Part shown: positions 24,132 through 34,891 of the stretch, piece after piece
How positions within the stretch are numbered: position 1 is the stretch's first letter
How the letters are laid out: each line of letters begins with the position of its first letter
Assembly (NCBI RefSeq): GCF_000787575.1
Contig: NW_012236524.1
Coordinates: 1,166,951 to 1,230,950, forward strand
Direction of reading: 5' to 3'
Length of the DNA stretch: 64,000 nucleotides
DNA from: Acytostelium subglobosum LB1
Taxonomy: Eukaryota; Evosea; Eumycetozoa; Acytosteliales; Acytosteliaceae
The notes under the pieces: generated by a model
Seen by the model: only the letters and a program-made list of their open reading frames with translations
What the model was told of the DNA's origin: nothing
Databases searched by the model: none
Translations under genes and position numbers: made by a program

Positions 24132-24188
24132 CTGTTGCAGATGATTCAAGTGAGAGCCTCCATTGCCTTTGCTCTCTGTCTGACCCAT
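21767..24188 (-). CDS. BORCS5/myrlysin-like protein fused to a TBC RabGAP domain
   Basis: Best model: complement(21767..22306, 22377..23009, 23082..23284, 23351..23642, 23721..24188), 711 residues. The N terminus MGQTESKG fits N-myristoylation. Q-rich stretches follow, then a coiled segment (NKLNKKIKEME; AIDRLTRILPDN) closely matching the C-terminal half of BORCS5, the lipid-anchored subunit of BORC that positions lysosomes. The C-terminal 390 residues are a TBC domain with the arginine finger in IDVDLPRTF and the glutamine finger in GYVQGMSY, so it should be an active Rab GAP. If the 72-bp intron 23010..23081 is not used, the same DNA gives two proteins: a 332-residue BORCS5-like one ending at 23046 and a 382-residue TBC one starting at 22985. 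Confidence 0.7.
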
Positions 24189-24325
24189 TGTTATCTTTAG
24201 GTTTGATTACAACGACGTTTGATTGTCAAACAATAAACAACAACTTCTTCTCACACCTTTTCAAAATCAATCTATCAAAAAAGTTAATTTAAATAAAATT
24301 AAATAAATAATTATTATTTAATTAA

Positions 24326-25948
24326 TTAAAATACGAGACCTCTTTCATACTCTCTGGATAATGTTAAATACAACTCTTGTAAGACCTTCCTCGATTGTAC
24401 CAGATCCTCAGGAGTGACACGTAGACTGACTTGATCCAAGATCTTTTTGATTGTGCCTGCATTCTTCCTGACCAATGTTCCCTCTAACTCTTTGGATGGA
24501 TGTCCCTGTTGTGTGTCCTTTAAATGTTAATATGATGATAATAGAATATGACGATGTTGATTGATTGTTATGATACATACATCTAAACTTAGATAAGACT
24601 TATTGGTCTGGCAAATTGAAGTGTCAATCAATGATTTGTGCTTCTCCCAATCCTCTCCACATTTGATGGCAGCATTGAAGAGATCATTCCTGCATACTCT
24701 AACAGCATTCTGGAACATTCCACCATATTTATCCCAGAACTCTGCGTTCAGTTGATTATCCAGAACGTTCCTGCATAATACCATGTACATATTTGTTGCA
24801 GTATTCATTTCCACATGTTGAACTTGCTGTAAATAGAATGAGTGAGAGAGGTGATGATTAGTCAACTGGATTGTTTCGATCCAACTCCAGGAAGTCAATC
24901 ATACACTTTGAATGGTCTTAAACTTTGGAAGGTATTGTTGTAAGAAGTTGACATAGACATGTTTCATGTTGGCCTTTACAATCTCTTGGGAGTTGGATGT
25001 GGTTTGAAGGTTGGCTATTGCCTTGACCAGTCGATCAAAGTCTTTGAACAATGTGGCCAACTCTACTTGATTGCGCATCACCTCATCGTAGACCTGAAGG
25101 AATGTCTCTCTGTTCTTTGGTGATGCTGTTGTGAAATCACTGATCGATGATGCCAGGTACTCGAATCTAACAAATTGTTGTTAGTGTTATTGTTGTTGTC
25201 GGTGTCGTCGCGATTGATAACCTACCCTGGCATTCCAGAGTGTATTGCCCTTTTCAACAATGTGATTTCAATGTAGATGACAAAGAGAGGTTCATCCTTT
25301 GCTTTGAGTACCAGTGTTTCATATCGACGATTGTTCTCTTCTCGTGTGACAATGAATTGACAGCCTACACAGTAGTTCTTTGTTTGGCCTTCTCTGAGCA
25401 CACCAGTGATGTCCTTGCTAGACAGTTTTGTGATACAAGCAGAGCAATAGTTGATGTAGCAAAGATCACAAGCAATCTTTGATGTGAACAATCCAAACTC
25501 CTTGCTTTGAAAAGAATGAGAAGTGTCAGTGTCACAACTCAAGTTGATGTCCCTGTCGCTGCAACAACTCATTGGTTGAGACTTACCCACAAGTTGAGCA
25601 ATAGGGTTTGTTTACCAATGTGTCTCTCTTTTGGTTCGTAGGTTGAACGACAGGTACAGTCTTCTTATTGGAGAATATGTTTGGGAATAACTGTTGTGTC
25701 ACAGATGACTGTTGTTGTCCTTTGGTGTGAATGATCTCTGTTCATGAGGAGTAGTGCACAATGTGGTGGAGGGTGAGCAAGCCAGGACATCCTAGAATGA
25801 TATCAAGTGTGAAGAAGGATTGTACCTCTTTGATGAATGATATAAACTCCTTCTTGTCATTCTCTTTCTTTGTGGCCTTTACACGTTCCTTTAAATCAAG
25901 GAAGCTTTGAAATCTGTCTCTTGTTAAGCCTTGATTCTGACGTGACAT
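24326..25948 (-). CDS. FYVE-like zinc-finger protein
   Basis: Six exons, complement(24326..24484, 24581..24826, 24905..25166, 25226..25504, 25587..25735, 25826..25948), encode 405 residues; every join keeps frame. Residues about 86-140 hold eight cysteines as four CxxC pairs (YCSTC, ACDLC, YCSAC, YCVGC), the cross-brace zinc pattern of FYVE domains. The basic RHHCR patch of canonical FYVE is absent, so PI3P binding is uncertain. The rest is predicted mostly helical (DEVMRNQVELATLFKDFDRLVKAIANL). A role on endosomes is possible but inferred. It is a same-strand neighbour of the BORCS5-TBC gene. The acceptors of exons 2 and 6 were chosen by frame and are less sure. Confidence 0.7.
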
Positions 25949-26204
25949 ATACTCTATCTATCTATCTATCTTTCTATCTAAATAATATCTCTTTGTGTCG
26001 AATCAATGAAGTCTCTGGCAATGTCTTCTTATTGTACCAACATAACATTGAGATCGAATTGAAATGAAACACCTGCTGACCATTCCCAAGTTTCACAGAA
26101 TTGTTTGACCCAGATGTGTGTGATTACCCTGGGTAGCATTAGAACCCAAGATATATGTTGGATAAGGCCAGAGCTTGGAGATCTTTCGATTGTCATAGTA
26201 GAAT

Positions 26205-29200
26205 TTATTGTCCAACAGGAGGAACATTTATCTTCTCGATCTTTGTCTTAAGTTTGTTCAAAGGAAGTACAAATCCTGTACTGGGTGGGAGTGTAATGTG
26301 GAACAATGATTGGTTGTTGTTGTTGTTGTTGTTATTGTTGTTATTGTTGTTGTCGGTATTATTGATATCGCTTGTGTTGTTGTTGTTGTTTGTACTGGTA
26401 CTTATAAAGAATTGATCTATTCTTGACAATATTTCTGATCGTTTCTCAGCAATGTGCCTATCGATAATGTCAGCAAACACAGATGGCTTGTTCTGATGAT
26501 AAAAGAGAAGTGCCTCCAGTGTTAACAGATAGACCTCTTCGTTGTAGAGTGATGAATTTCGTTTGCCAATGTTGGTTCCAATCTGTGATTCGTATCCTGC
26601 CTCCAGGAAGTAGGGTTCTTTGCAACCAAGGATCAGTCCTTGAATGCTGATCAACACCTGCAACAGGTTTGATAGACCAGGCTGCCACAGTTCGTTCTTG
26701 TTTCCGCGCCATGTTCCCAGCAGACTCAGACAAACATTGCCATTGACATAGAGATTCGGATGGAGTTTGTATGTTACGCTGTGATAGAATACCTTGGGTG
26801 GAATATATGGGTACTGAGTAGGTAGATAGATATCAAATATGAATACTCCATTCTCATATCTATCGGGGCAATGTTAGTTGTTTCGTTAGCATTTGATAGG
26901 TAGACAGGTCAATACATACACTGTATCTGATGGACCAATGAACAATGCCTGTAGGAGGTTCATCTTCTCACTGAATGCTTTGACATAGATTCCTTTGGGT
27001 AGTGATTGTTGAAGCATTTGGAATTCCTTGTTGATGGTGGAAAGGAACTTTGGTGTCATCGTTGTCTTTTCATTGTAGTAGGCATGATTCTCCAGTGATG
27101 TCAGTAGTTCGAATGAGCCACAATCGTCTCTATTGCCATCATTATAATTATTATCTGTGCTGTCGGTGTTGGTAGTTGTGGTGGTATTGTCGGTCGTGTC
27201 GTTGTCGTGTCTGGTCATGATGCCATTGGGTATATTGCTGTTGTTTGGTTGTATTGTAAGTCTTTCTAGCTCATCAATATTATGTGATCGAGGACTTCCA
27301 GATGATGGAGACTTTGTTGAGTTTCCATGTGGTGGTGTGTCAATGATGTCCTCATCTTCGTAATAGTCGTCATAGTCATTGTTACTGTATTCCTCATCGT
27401 CACTGTCCAACTCCTCAACAATTCCAAGCTGTTGAGGATAGACCAACTGCTCATAGCCATTGTTCCATCTGACCAGTAGTTTGCATTGATCCCACAGCTT
27501 TGCAATGACCTGTCCAACCACATCCCCTTTGAAGTCACTGTCTGCATCTCCTCTGCTGTCTGCGCTTTGTGATAGGAAGTAAACAAAGTCTGACTCGTCA
27601 AAGTTACACTCCTCCAAAAACTCTATCAGGTAGACAGAGACATCGCTCTCACTCTGAATCGCTCCATCTTTGATCCAATTGATTGCGCATGTTCTGTTGT
27701 GTGGATTGTAGCTCTGTACGACGCCCCAAACACCTTCTTGCTCCACGGGGATGACGACATCGCCAGGGAAGTAGTCAGTGGCAAGGTCGTCCACACAGAG
27801 TAGACTAATAGAAGGCTCCTCTGTGACTGTTCCATCTTGCCACAGTGTTCTGACAAATGATTCAGTGTAAAGAATGATACCACCTTGTTCTATTTGCTCA
27901 TCATCTATAGTGAAATGGAAGTCTGTAAGTATGTCAACAATGAATGTTATCCCTACATGTGCAGTCATTTACCCTTTTTAAACATAACTGACTCTCCAAG
28001 AATTGAGTAGTTGTATTGATCATCGAGCAGAATAAGATCATTTGGTGTCATGTTCTCGTTTGGCACATCAGCGTCCTCATCCTTGTGTGAGTTAGGTTAG
28101 TGGTTGGTCAATGTATTGTTGGGCATTGGAGATCAAGATGATTATACTTACAATATAGAAATGCCAGTTTATGTTGACCTTGGTTGGGATCACATCAAGG
28201 AGGAGACCTTTGCCAATGGAGCTCGTGACAATCTTACCAGGACAGTAGCTGTCATCATAGTTACCCTCGACCATGATCGATCGGGTTGCTGGGAAGTTGC
28301 CAACCAGTGTTGGTTGATCAATCGATTGAATACGTAGTTCAAGTTTCTCCTATAATAATAGATCAATGTCAGTTGAGCTGATATCACAACAAAATGACGA
28401 GAAGCTACATACACCAACGACACTGCCAATGACCTTCTTGGTCTTGTCCATGACGAGAGCACCAGTCTCGTAGGGACTAGGAGGTCGAACCTTCGAGATG
28501 GTCAACAAGTGCGTTATGTCCTGACCAAGTCGATTGCTCTGTCCCTGCTCACTAATGACATAGTTGAATGGCAATAGGTTATAGTTTCTTCGAATCGAAA
28601 GAACCTTGCCCAGTTGTTGTCCTTGCTCCTTTGATCGCTGAACAGTCTCTGCAAGATAAAGAGCCCTGTCAACCAATGTCAATTGCTCATACTCCATCTC
28701 GATCAGATCTCCATTGATCTTTTGAAGAAGTACACCAGTAGTTGTGTTTTTGAATCTGTACCTGTTAATCCTATCCTCGATATCATCACCATGAGGTCTC
28801 ACATATGCTGCTTTTGTGCCATCTGTATGGTCCTTTGCGTCATGGTAATCTTCATCATCATCATCATCGTCGTCGTCATCAAAGTCTTCTTCATATTCGT
28901 CATAGTCATCGTCATTGTCATCGTCGTCGACGTAATCTTCTTCGTCTTCAACCACTTCATCCACCTTGTCATTGAGGTCCTTTACACCTTTGACGAGTAT
29001 TTGTGGTTGAGTATCGTCATCCTCTATATCGTTATCGTCCCAAGCCAGCTTGGCAACAACGGCATATTCAAAGCATTGATCATCTGCATTCAAGTACTTG
29101 ATGATGTCCTCTCTAAACAGGTCCTAGATAAAGAGTTGACACCTGTGATGTCAATATCAAACTTGACTCAAGTTGAGTGAGTATTGAGTACCTACTTTGT

Positions 29201-29216
29201 CCCTGTGGTCGACCAT
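26205..29216 (-). CDS. ube2o: UBE2O-type E2/E3 hybrid ubiquitin-conjugating enzyme
   Basis: Six exons, complement(26205..26859, 26920..27922, 27973..28081, 28152..28349, 28413..29123, 29196..29216), encode 898 residues. The N-terminal two thirds have the SH3-like conserved regions of UBE2O (FPGDVVIPVEQEGVWGVVQSYNPHNRTC; GDVVGQVIAKLWDQCKLLVRW) separated by long Asp/Glu-rich stretches. The C-terminal UBC core has SLPKGIYVKAFSEKMNLLQALF, GPSDTVYENGVFIFDI, the catalytic Cys in NGNVCLSLLGTW at about residue 724, and LLQVLISIQGLIL. UBE2O ubiquitylates orphan and basic substrates, including ribosomal proteins, without a separate E3. It is shorter than human UBE2O (1292). Exon 1 encodes only MVDHRDK. 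A poly-N tract lies near the C terminus. Confidence 0.95.
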
Positions 29217-29344
29217 ACTGTATTTGTGTTGTTGATTCTTGGTGTTGTTGATATCGAATATTAATGAAAGTGAAGTTTAGTTTGTTGTTGAACAAGACCG
29301 AGACCAAAACAACTTGATATGATCTCCCCAACAGAATAATTCTG

Positions 29345-29350
29345 TTTATT
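29345..29350 (-). terminator. AATAAA polyadenylation signal
   Basis: An AATAAA on the minus strand lies about 17 bp after the stop of the 152-residue gene. It supports ending that gene here rather than splicing it into the UBE2O gene that follows on the same strand. Confidence 0.6.
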
Positions 29351-29366
29351 AACTTATAAATATAAC

Positions 29367-29902
29367 TCAATTGAATGGATTATTAATACCCAAGGTATCA
29401 GGAGTCTCTCTATTGTTTCGATCCAAGAAGTATTGATTGTTATTCTTATTAGGCCATGATATGACCACTGTGTTTCCTTTGAGTGTATTGACTGAATAGT
29501 TCCTATCTGTTATACGTTCTAACAGTTGAAGTTCTTTAGACTTCCAGAAGGAGAATAGGATATTTGGTTGGTCTGGATCAATGGGGAACTGAACAAAACT
29601 ATATGATAGTCCACCTACTCGCAGTAGACCCTCATTGTAACCTGCATATATAGAGTAGGATCGTTCATTGTTCACTCGTATCGTTATCATCTTTGTGAAT
29701 GAATTGATCATCGTTACAAATGCTACTCTCACTTTATCTGGACTTTGATCCTTGTTAATTGATTGATTGATAGGAGTGTATCAGTTAATAACATTTATGG
29801 ATAAGGTACTATTGTAACATATCATACTCTAAACTTTTCCAAGATGGTCCCGCTTATTTCCTCATTGCCAACAAATACATCCAAAACTTCGGATTGTGAC
29901 AT
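29367..29902 (-). CDS. Unrecognised 152-residue protein
   Basis: Two exons, complement(29367..29750, 29828..29902), joined in frame by a 77-bp intron, encode 152 residues starting MSQSEVLDVF. The sequence has alternating beta-like segments (KMITIRVNNERSYSIYAGYNEGLLRVGGLSYSFVQFPI; NILFSFWKSKELQLLERI). There is no signal peptide, membrane segment or known motif. It is upstream of UBE2O on the same strand, with an AATAAA just after its stop. No family is recognised. Confidence 0.7.
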
Positions 29903-30149
29903 TATCTCTGTCTCTTTTTGTTCTGTCTTTGGTTTACTATTATCTAAACTCTATAATAGATGGATACTATGTCATATGATAGAAATACAAATATATATAT
30001 ACAAGTTTGTAAACACGTGATCAATGAACACAAGTGCTTGCTGCTTAGAGTAATCAAACAACAAAGTTGTTAAGCTTAAGGGGTTTGTCATTGTGGTGGT
30101 GGGCTGAATCATTCAGTGGTTACACCTCCCTCCTCTTCTCTCTCTTTAT

Positions 30150-32176
30150 CTATCTATCTATATTTCTGGTTTCACTTATCCTATCTCTATCTCGAACTCT
30201 ATCTCTGTCTATGTCTCTGTCTCTGTCCATTTCTCTGTCTCTGTCCATTTCTCTACCTCGATCTCTGTCTCTGCCTCTTTCCCTGTCCTTTGATCCATCA
30301 AAAAATCTATCACTTTCTATATCTCTATGCCTACTTCCTTTGTCTCTTTCTCTCTCTCTGTCTCTGTCTCTTTCTCTATCTCTATCTCTATCTCTATCTC
30401 TATCTCTATCTCTATCTCTATCTCTATCTCTTTCTCTTTCTCTTTCTCTTTCTCTTTCTCTTTCTCTTTCTCTATCTCTATCTCTATCTCTATTTCTATG
30501 GTCATTGTTCCGATGCTCTCTAGTGTCCCCACTACTATTACTGTCGTGGTGGTGATGGTGACCTCCTCTACTTTCCCTGTTGTTGGAGGGAGAGCTACTC
30601 CTATGTTTCGAATATGGTGAATATCGACTTGAATGTTGTTGTTGTTGTTGTCGATTGTGATTTGGAGACAACATGTACTGTTGATGTGAAGTGCCTCCAG
30701 CAGCATGCTCGTTAAAGCTGCGGTGTTGTTCTGAGGAGTTGTTTGACGAGGATTGGTGAGCATGCTCTTGTGAATCGTGGCGTCGTTGATAATGCTGTTG
30801 GTCCGAAGTGCTGCCCCTTCCTGATGCCCCACCAGTTGATCGAGATGACGAATGTCGATTGTCTTGATATCTTTCAGTAGGTGGTGGCAGAGGTGAACCA
30901 GGTGTTGTTACATTCCTGTCCTCTGCACTGTTGCCATGTTTCAGTCGATCGGATGGAGCAACATTTGCTGGTTCTTTGGCGCTGCTTCGGCCATTGGTGG
31001 AGGTAGTTGTCGATATCTGTTGACGCAATTGAATATTTGGTGATTCATAGAGATCCAGAATCTGATTGCCAATGGCCTCTAGTTGCTCAAGCTTAACATT
31101 AAGTATTTCCCACCACTGCCTCTTGCCTTGTTGCGACAGAGGGAAACTGAGGTGTTTACTGGCCAGGAGAATGGATGCATATGCCACCAGGTCAGCTGTG
31201 TAGCGTAGACATAGGTTGGTGCGCAAACTGTCATTTAAAAAGTTCCACGCCACCTGGCAGAGTACCTTGCTACCTGCAATGTATAGATGAACTAGTTAGT
31301 GCATGGGGGCCTAGAGAGGTGTTTGTTGAGGCGTTGATGCAGAGAGATAGATAGATACCTGGTATGATCTTTGTGTACTCAAGTAGGTATTTATAAGGAT
31401 GATCTATTGTAAGGTCGAACGACAGAGTCGTCAATAGAAGGTGTTCGTTGATTAATATATTGTTGGCTAGTGCTTCCACCTCCTACGTTGAAGGGATATG
31501 AATGAATGAATTTGGTTAGAGTTCATATTGATTGCTGTACAAGCAAACATAACGTCTTTATACATACAGGAGAGTCTTGTGACCATTCTGTATTCTTATA
31601 TCTCTCTTTGTAAGAGTAGTACGACACCTCTAACAACCTGCGAGGCTTCTCCTCAACTTTGCCAGCGAGAAATAAGCATGTTGTTGCTATGACCTAAACA
31701 TGTTGTATTAGAAACCAGAATGAATGAGCACCTAAACAGGTGGTGATCACCTGTACATACGAATCGATCATGATCTCTTAGTTGATGTCGAATGAAGAAT
31801 CGATGAAAGAATGTTGTCGCCGTTGCTATCGTCAACTGTGATCTGAATGGAGAACAGATGTGTGTGTCAGGTGGATGGACGCCTAGGCAGAATATCTACA
31901 CTTGTAGACGACCCTAGTAGACGATACTTACAATTTCAACCTGACACCTAATTCTTGTATGAAAGCACAGCTTGCTTGTCGAGATGTAAGTTCTGCTTTA
32001 TAATCGTCACCATAATGCCTCTCAATATATTCACTGCTAAAGAACCATTGAGAATTACTACTATTATTGCTATTTTTGTCGTTGTGATTATAAATGTTGT
32101 TGTTTGAAGGAATACCTGTTGTTGAATATGATGGAGTACTTGATGATTGTGATGTAGTGGATGTTGTTGCCGACAT
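30150..32176 (-). CDS. ccnk: Cyclin K-like cyclin with Arg/Asp/Glu repeat tail
   Basis: Five exons, complement(30150..31273, 31359..31482, 31568..31693, 31761..31842, 31932..32176), encode 566 residues. Two cyclin boxes occupy about 45-290: WFFSSEYIERHYG, the SRQASCAFIQELGVRLKLSQ segment, ATTCLFLAGKVEEKPRRL, SFDLTIDHPYKYLLEYTK and VAWNFLNDSLRTNLCLRY. This is closest to cyclin K and next to cyclin T. Cyclin K activates CDK12/13 to phosphorylate the RNA polymerase II C-terminal domain. The tail is Ser/His/Gln-rich and then a long RD/RE repeat (about residues 455-560) resembling SR-protein domains. That tail is encoded by a CTATCT/CTCTTT microsatellite. A cyclin T assignment cannot be excluded. 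Confidence 0.88.
30170..30500. repeat. (CTATCT/CTCTTT)n microsatellite inside the cyclin gene
   Basis: About 330 bp of hexanucleotide-related pyrimidine repeats on the + strand. Read on the minus strand in the gene's frame it encodes RD and RE dipeptides. Because the unit is six bases, length changes keep the frame. Confidence 0.92.
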
Positions 32177-32410
32177 TATAAGTCCATGTTGTGTTGTTGA
32201 TAAGTAATAAATAGACGACTTTCAAAGTGGTGAGCTTTATGTTTGTTTGGCAGAGTTAGATGTGGTCGTTTCAAACCCTTTGATCTCCACAAGAGACAGA
32301 CAAACAGACAATCTTGTTAAGGATAATTTATTATTATTATACAATGAAGTTATATTATTGTTGTTGTTATTTGTTGATATAGTATAGTACTTTTTGATCT
32401 AATTAGACTT

Positions 32411-34123
32411 CTACTTCTCAACAGTACCAGTAGTCCAGAAGTCAATGTTGGGTATGTAGAACAGATCGGGCATCAGTGCGACCACCACAATCACATAGGC
32501 CATCATGTGGTTGATACACATCACATAGAAGTGCTTCAAGGGGAACCAGTTGACCGATACCAAATGGAACACCTTGCGAATATCCAGTGTCTTGATCACT
32601 ACGTTGAGCACCACCCACATGATGGCGTAGGCAAATCCAAGCGCCAACAGACAGATGATCAAATAGACGATGAACGTGTTGAAGTTGAACGCTGACGACA
32701 CCTCTGACAGGTCACCAAAGGGGAACATCACATTGTAGTGAGAGTTGGTTGGTCCGAAACGACCCATCGTGTACAGTGTCAGAATCATCACAATGGCAAT
32801 GCCGTCGGAGAACATGGAGAACCAAAGGTTGGTGGCGTCAGAGTGCAGACGGCCATACTGTGCTCCATTCTCTACAAACATCTTGTCAAACTCGTTCTTG
32901 ATAACAACGTCAGAGGCACCATCCGTGGATGTTGATGTAGTATCATCGGTGACACCCTTCTCAAAGTTGTTCTTCCAGCCAACCAGACCCTTGGGCAACA
33001 CCGAGACGATCTTGCGTTCGATATTGGGAAACACCATGAACAATGACATGAACAGATGCAGTCCGATCTTGGAGAAGATAATGGACACAATCGACACTGG
33101 ATTCCTGACGAAACTGAGTACGGCAAATGAGTAGTAGGATGCGATGACACGACCTAGCACGATCAGCAGGTTGGAGGCAGAGTGGGCGCAACGCACGCAG
33201 ATAATATCCAGACCCAGCTGGATACACTTCATCACGATGGTGTAGGCTGGTGGCAGTAGAATTCTGCCAACGTTGGAAGTGGAATACTGGAACAGCCTAA
33301 AGTAGACAAGTCCACTAACAAAGCTGAGGTATGGAGCTACCAAGGATGAGTAGGCGGCAATGACCTTCTTGACGATACCCTGTTGGTTACGGATGGTTCT
33401 TGGCAGTAGGAAACACATTAGCACCAGCATCACTCCTTCGAATGGGAATATACAGGTGAACACTCCGATTGGTGGAGGATACATGTCGGACGTGTAGAGT
33501 ATGTGCCATGTGATCGGTGTACCCAGCCAGTAGATAGCAGATACGAATACGATAAGGAAGGTGATTCGGAACTTGAGCAAAAGACTGGCCCAGGTCACGG
33601 CAAAGATGGCAGTCATCAGGCATCCAACCGAGAGCACTCCCCAGATGAATTGCATGGAGAATCTTGGGTTAAACAACATCAGGATGATCATGTTTACCAG
33701 TCCAAACAACCATGCTATACACACTCTAAACAGAAGTGACAGCATTGAAGGTGGACGACTGGTAAAGGTGAGCTCATCACATGATGCCTTTGTCGAGAAT
33801 TCGTGATAGGGTGTGGCACATGAGTTGATGTTGGAGTTTTGAATTGCAGAGTGGAGCGATTCATTGTTGTCTGATATACCATATTGTTGACTATTCCTTC
33901 CATTCACTAAGGGACCTCCAGGTGTATCTACATTTCCAACGATAGTTGGTGATTGTGGTAGTTGGGAATTTACATTGGCACTAAATGACAACTGTTGTGG
34001 CATTGTATCCATTTCAGTTCCATTATCTATGATGTAATTAAATAATTTTATTATAAGTATTTGTTATTATAATATTATATTGGACATCCTTATTTTTTTC
34101 TTACCATTCTCTAGTGTAGACAT
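32411..34123 (-). CDS. Multipass membrane protein, unknown family
   Basis: Two exons, complement(32411..34026, 34105..34123), encode 544 residues; exon 1 gives only MSTLEN plus one base. After a polar N terminus of about 100 residues come roughly eleven hydrophobic segments in two groups, separated by a hydrophilic loop at about 380-420 (FEKGVTDDTTSTSTDG). Examples are LFRVCIAWLFGLVNMIILML and FIVYLIICLLALGFAYAIMW. There is no signal peptide. I do not recognise the transporter or receptor family. Phenylalanine-rich helices and a conserved-looking YFRLFQYSTSNVGRILLP stretch are notable. The protein probably sits in the plasma membrane or an endomembrane. Confidence 0.8.
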
Positions 34124-34891
34124 GTCTTTCTAAATAATAATGAGTAGTAATATAAAGATGGATTTGAAAGATATGATAATGATGTTGATGAATGAGGATG
34201 ATGATGAAAGTTGATGATGATGATGTGTACTTTAGAATATTCACGATGTCAATGTATCTATCAGGATATAATCTTAATATGATCACTTACGAGTATATCT
34301 CTCTTTGATGTGTTCAGTGTGTGTTCCTTTGTCCAACAACAACAGTTGCTATCCTATATGCTCAACGGTGTTTATGAGTGATGATGAAGATGATGGTATG
34401 CCTGCCAGATGTAAGTGGTGGTAGATAATACAAGTACATGTTATCTAGTAATGCTTTAGTGCTAAATGTCTACCTTTTATTACGAACACTTAGCATTGGA
34501 GCCGACATACGTCAATCCATCCATCCCTCCCTCCATCATCAATCCACCCTTACTCAATATTATTATATCATGATCATCTATCTCTTGATGATTGACAACA
34601 ACACACTCACTTAAACAGAACTGCCCGCAATGTCAAATTAATCATACAACATAACAACCTGACATGATCTTGAGATTGACAAAGACATCATCACGTCCAG
34701 TCACACACCCTCCAATCAAGGGTAATCAGGTGATGATGGTGGTGTGTGTGAGTGTGTGTTTATAGTTGTAGGATGGGTGTGGAGTTTCTGCCAACTACTA
34801 CCAGTGTGAACAAAGTGATACAATTAATTATAATATATATTGTTTGGTATTTATCAACAACAACAACAAGTTCACCACAACTGTGATGCCT
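34124..34891. other. Intergenic, about 770 bp
   Basis: This region lies between the 3' end of THOC2 and the start of the membrane-protein gene. It is AT-rich with GATGATGA and TGTG stretches (GT-rich near 34738-34760). It is probably the promoter and 5' UTR of the membrane-protein gene. No RNA gene or ORF stands out. Confidence 0.4.

Noticed and set aside
24481-24519. Alternative acceptor giving DTQQGHPSKELEG in the FYVE-like gene
   Set aside because: That frame soon runs out of coding character; the acceptor at 24485 leads into a longer helical, coding-like end.
29113-29370. 85-residue minus-strand open frame between two genes
   Set aside because: It spans an AATAAA signal, 5' UTR-like sequence and the first intron of UBE2O; no family.
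30067-30555. Open frames of Leu/Ser repeats on the + strand
   Set aside because: They are read from the CTCT microsatellite that codes the RD/RE tail of the cyclin on the other strand; no start context or family.
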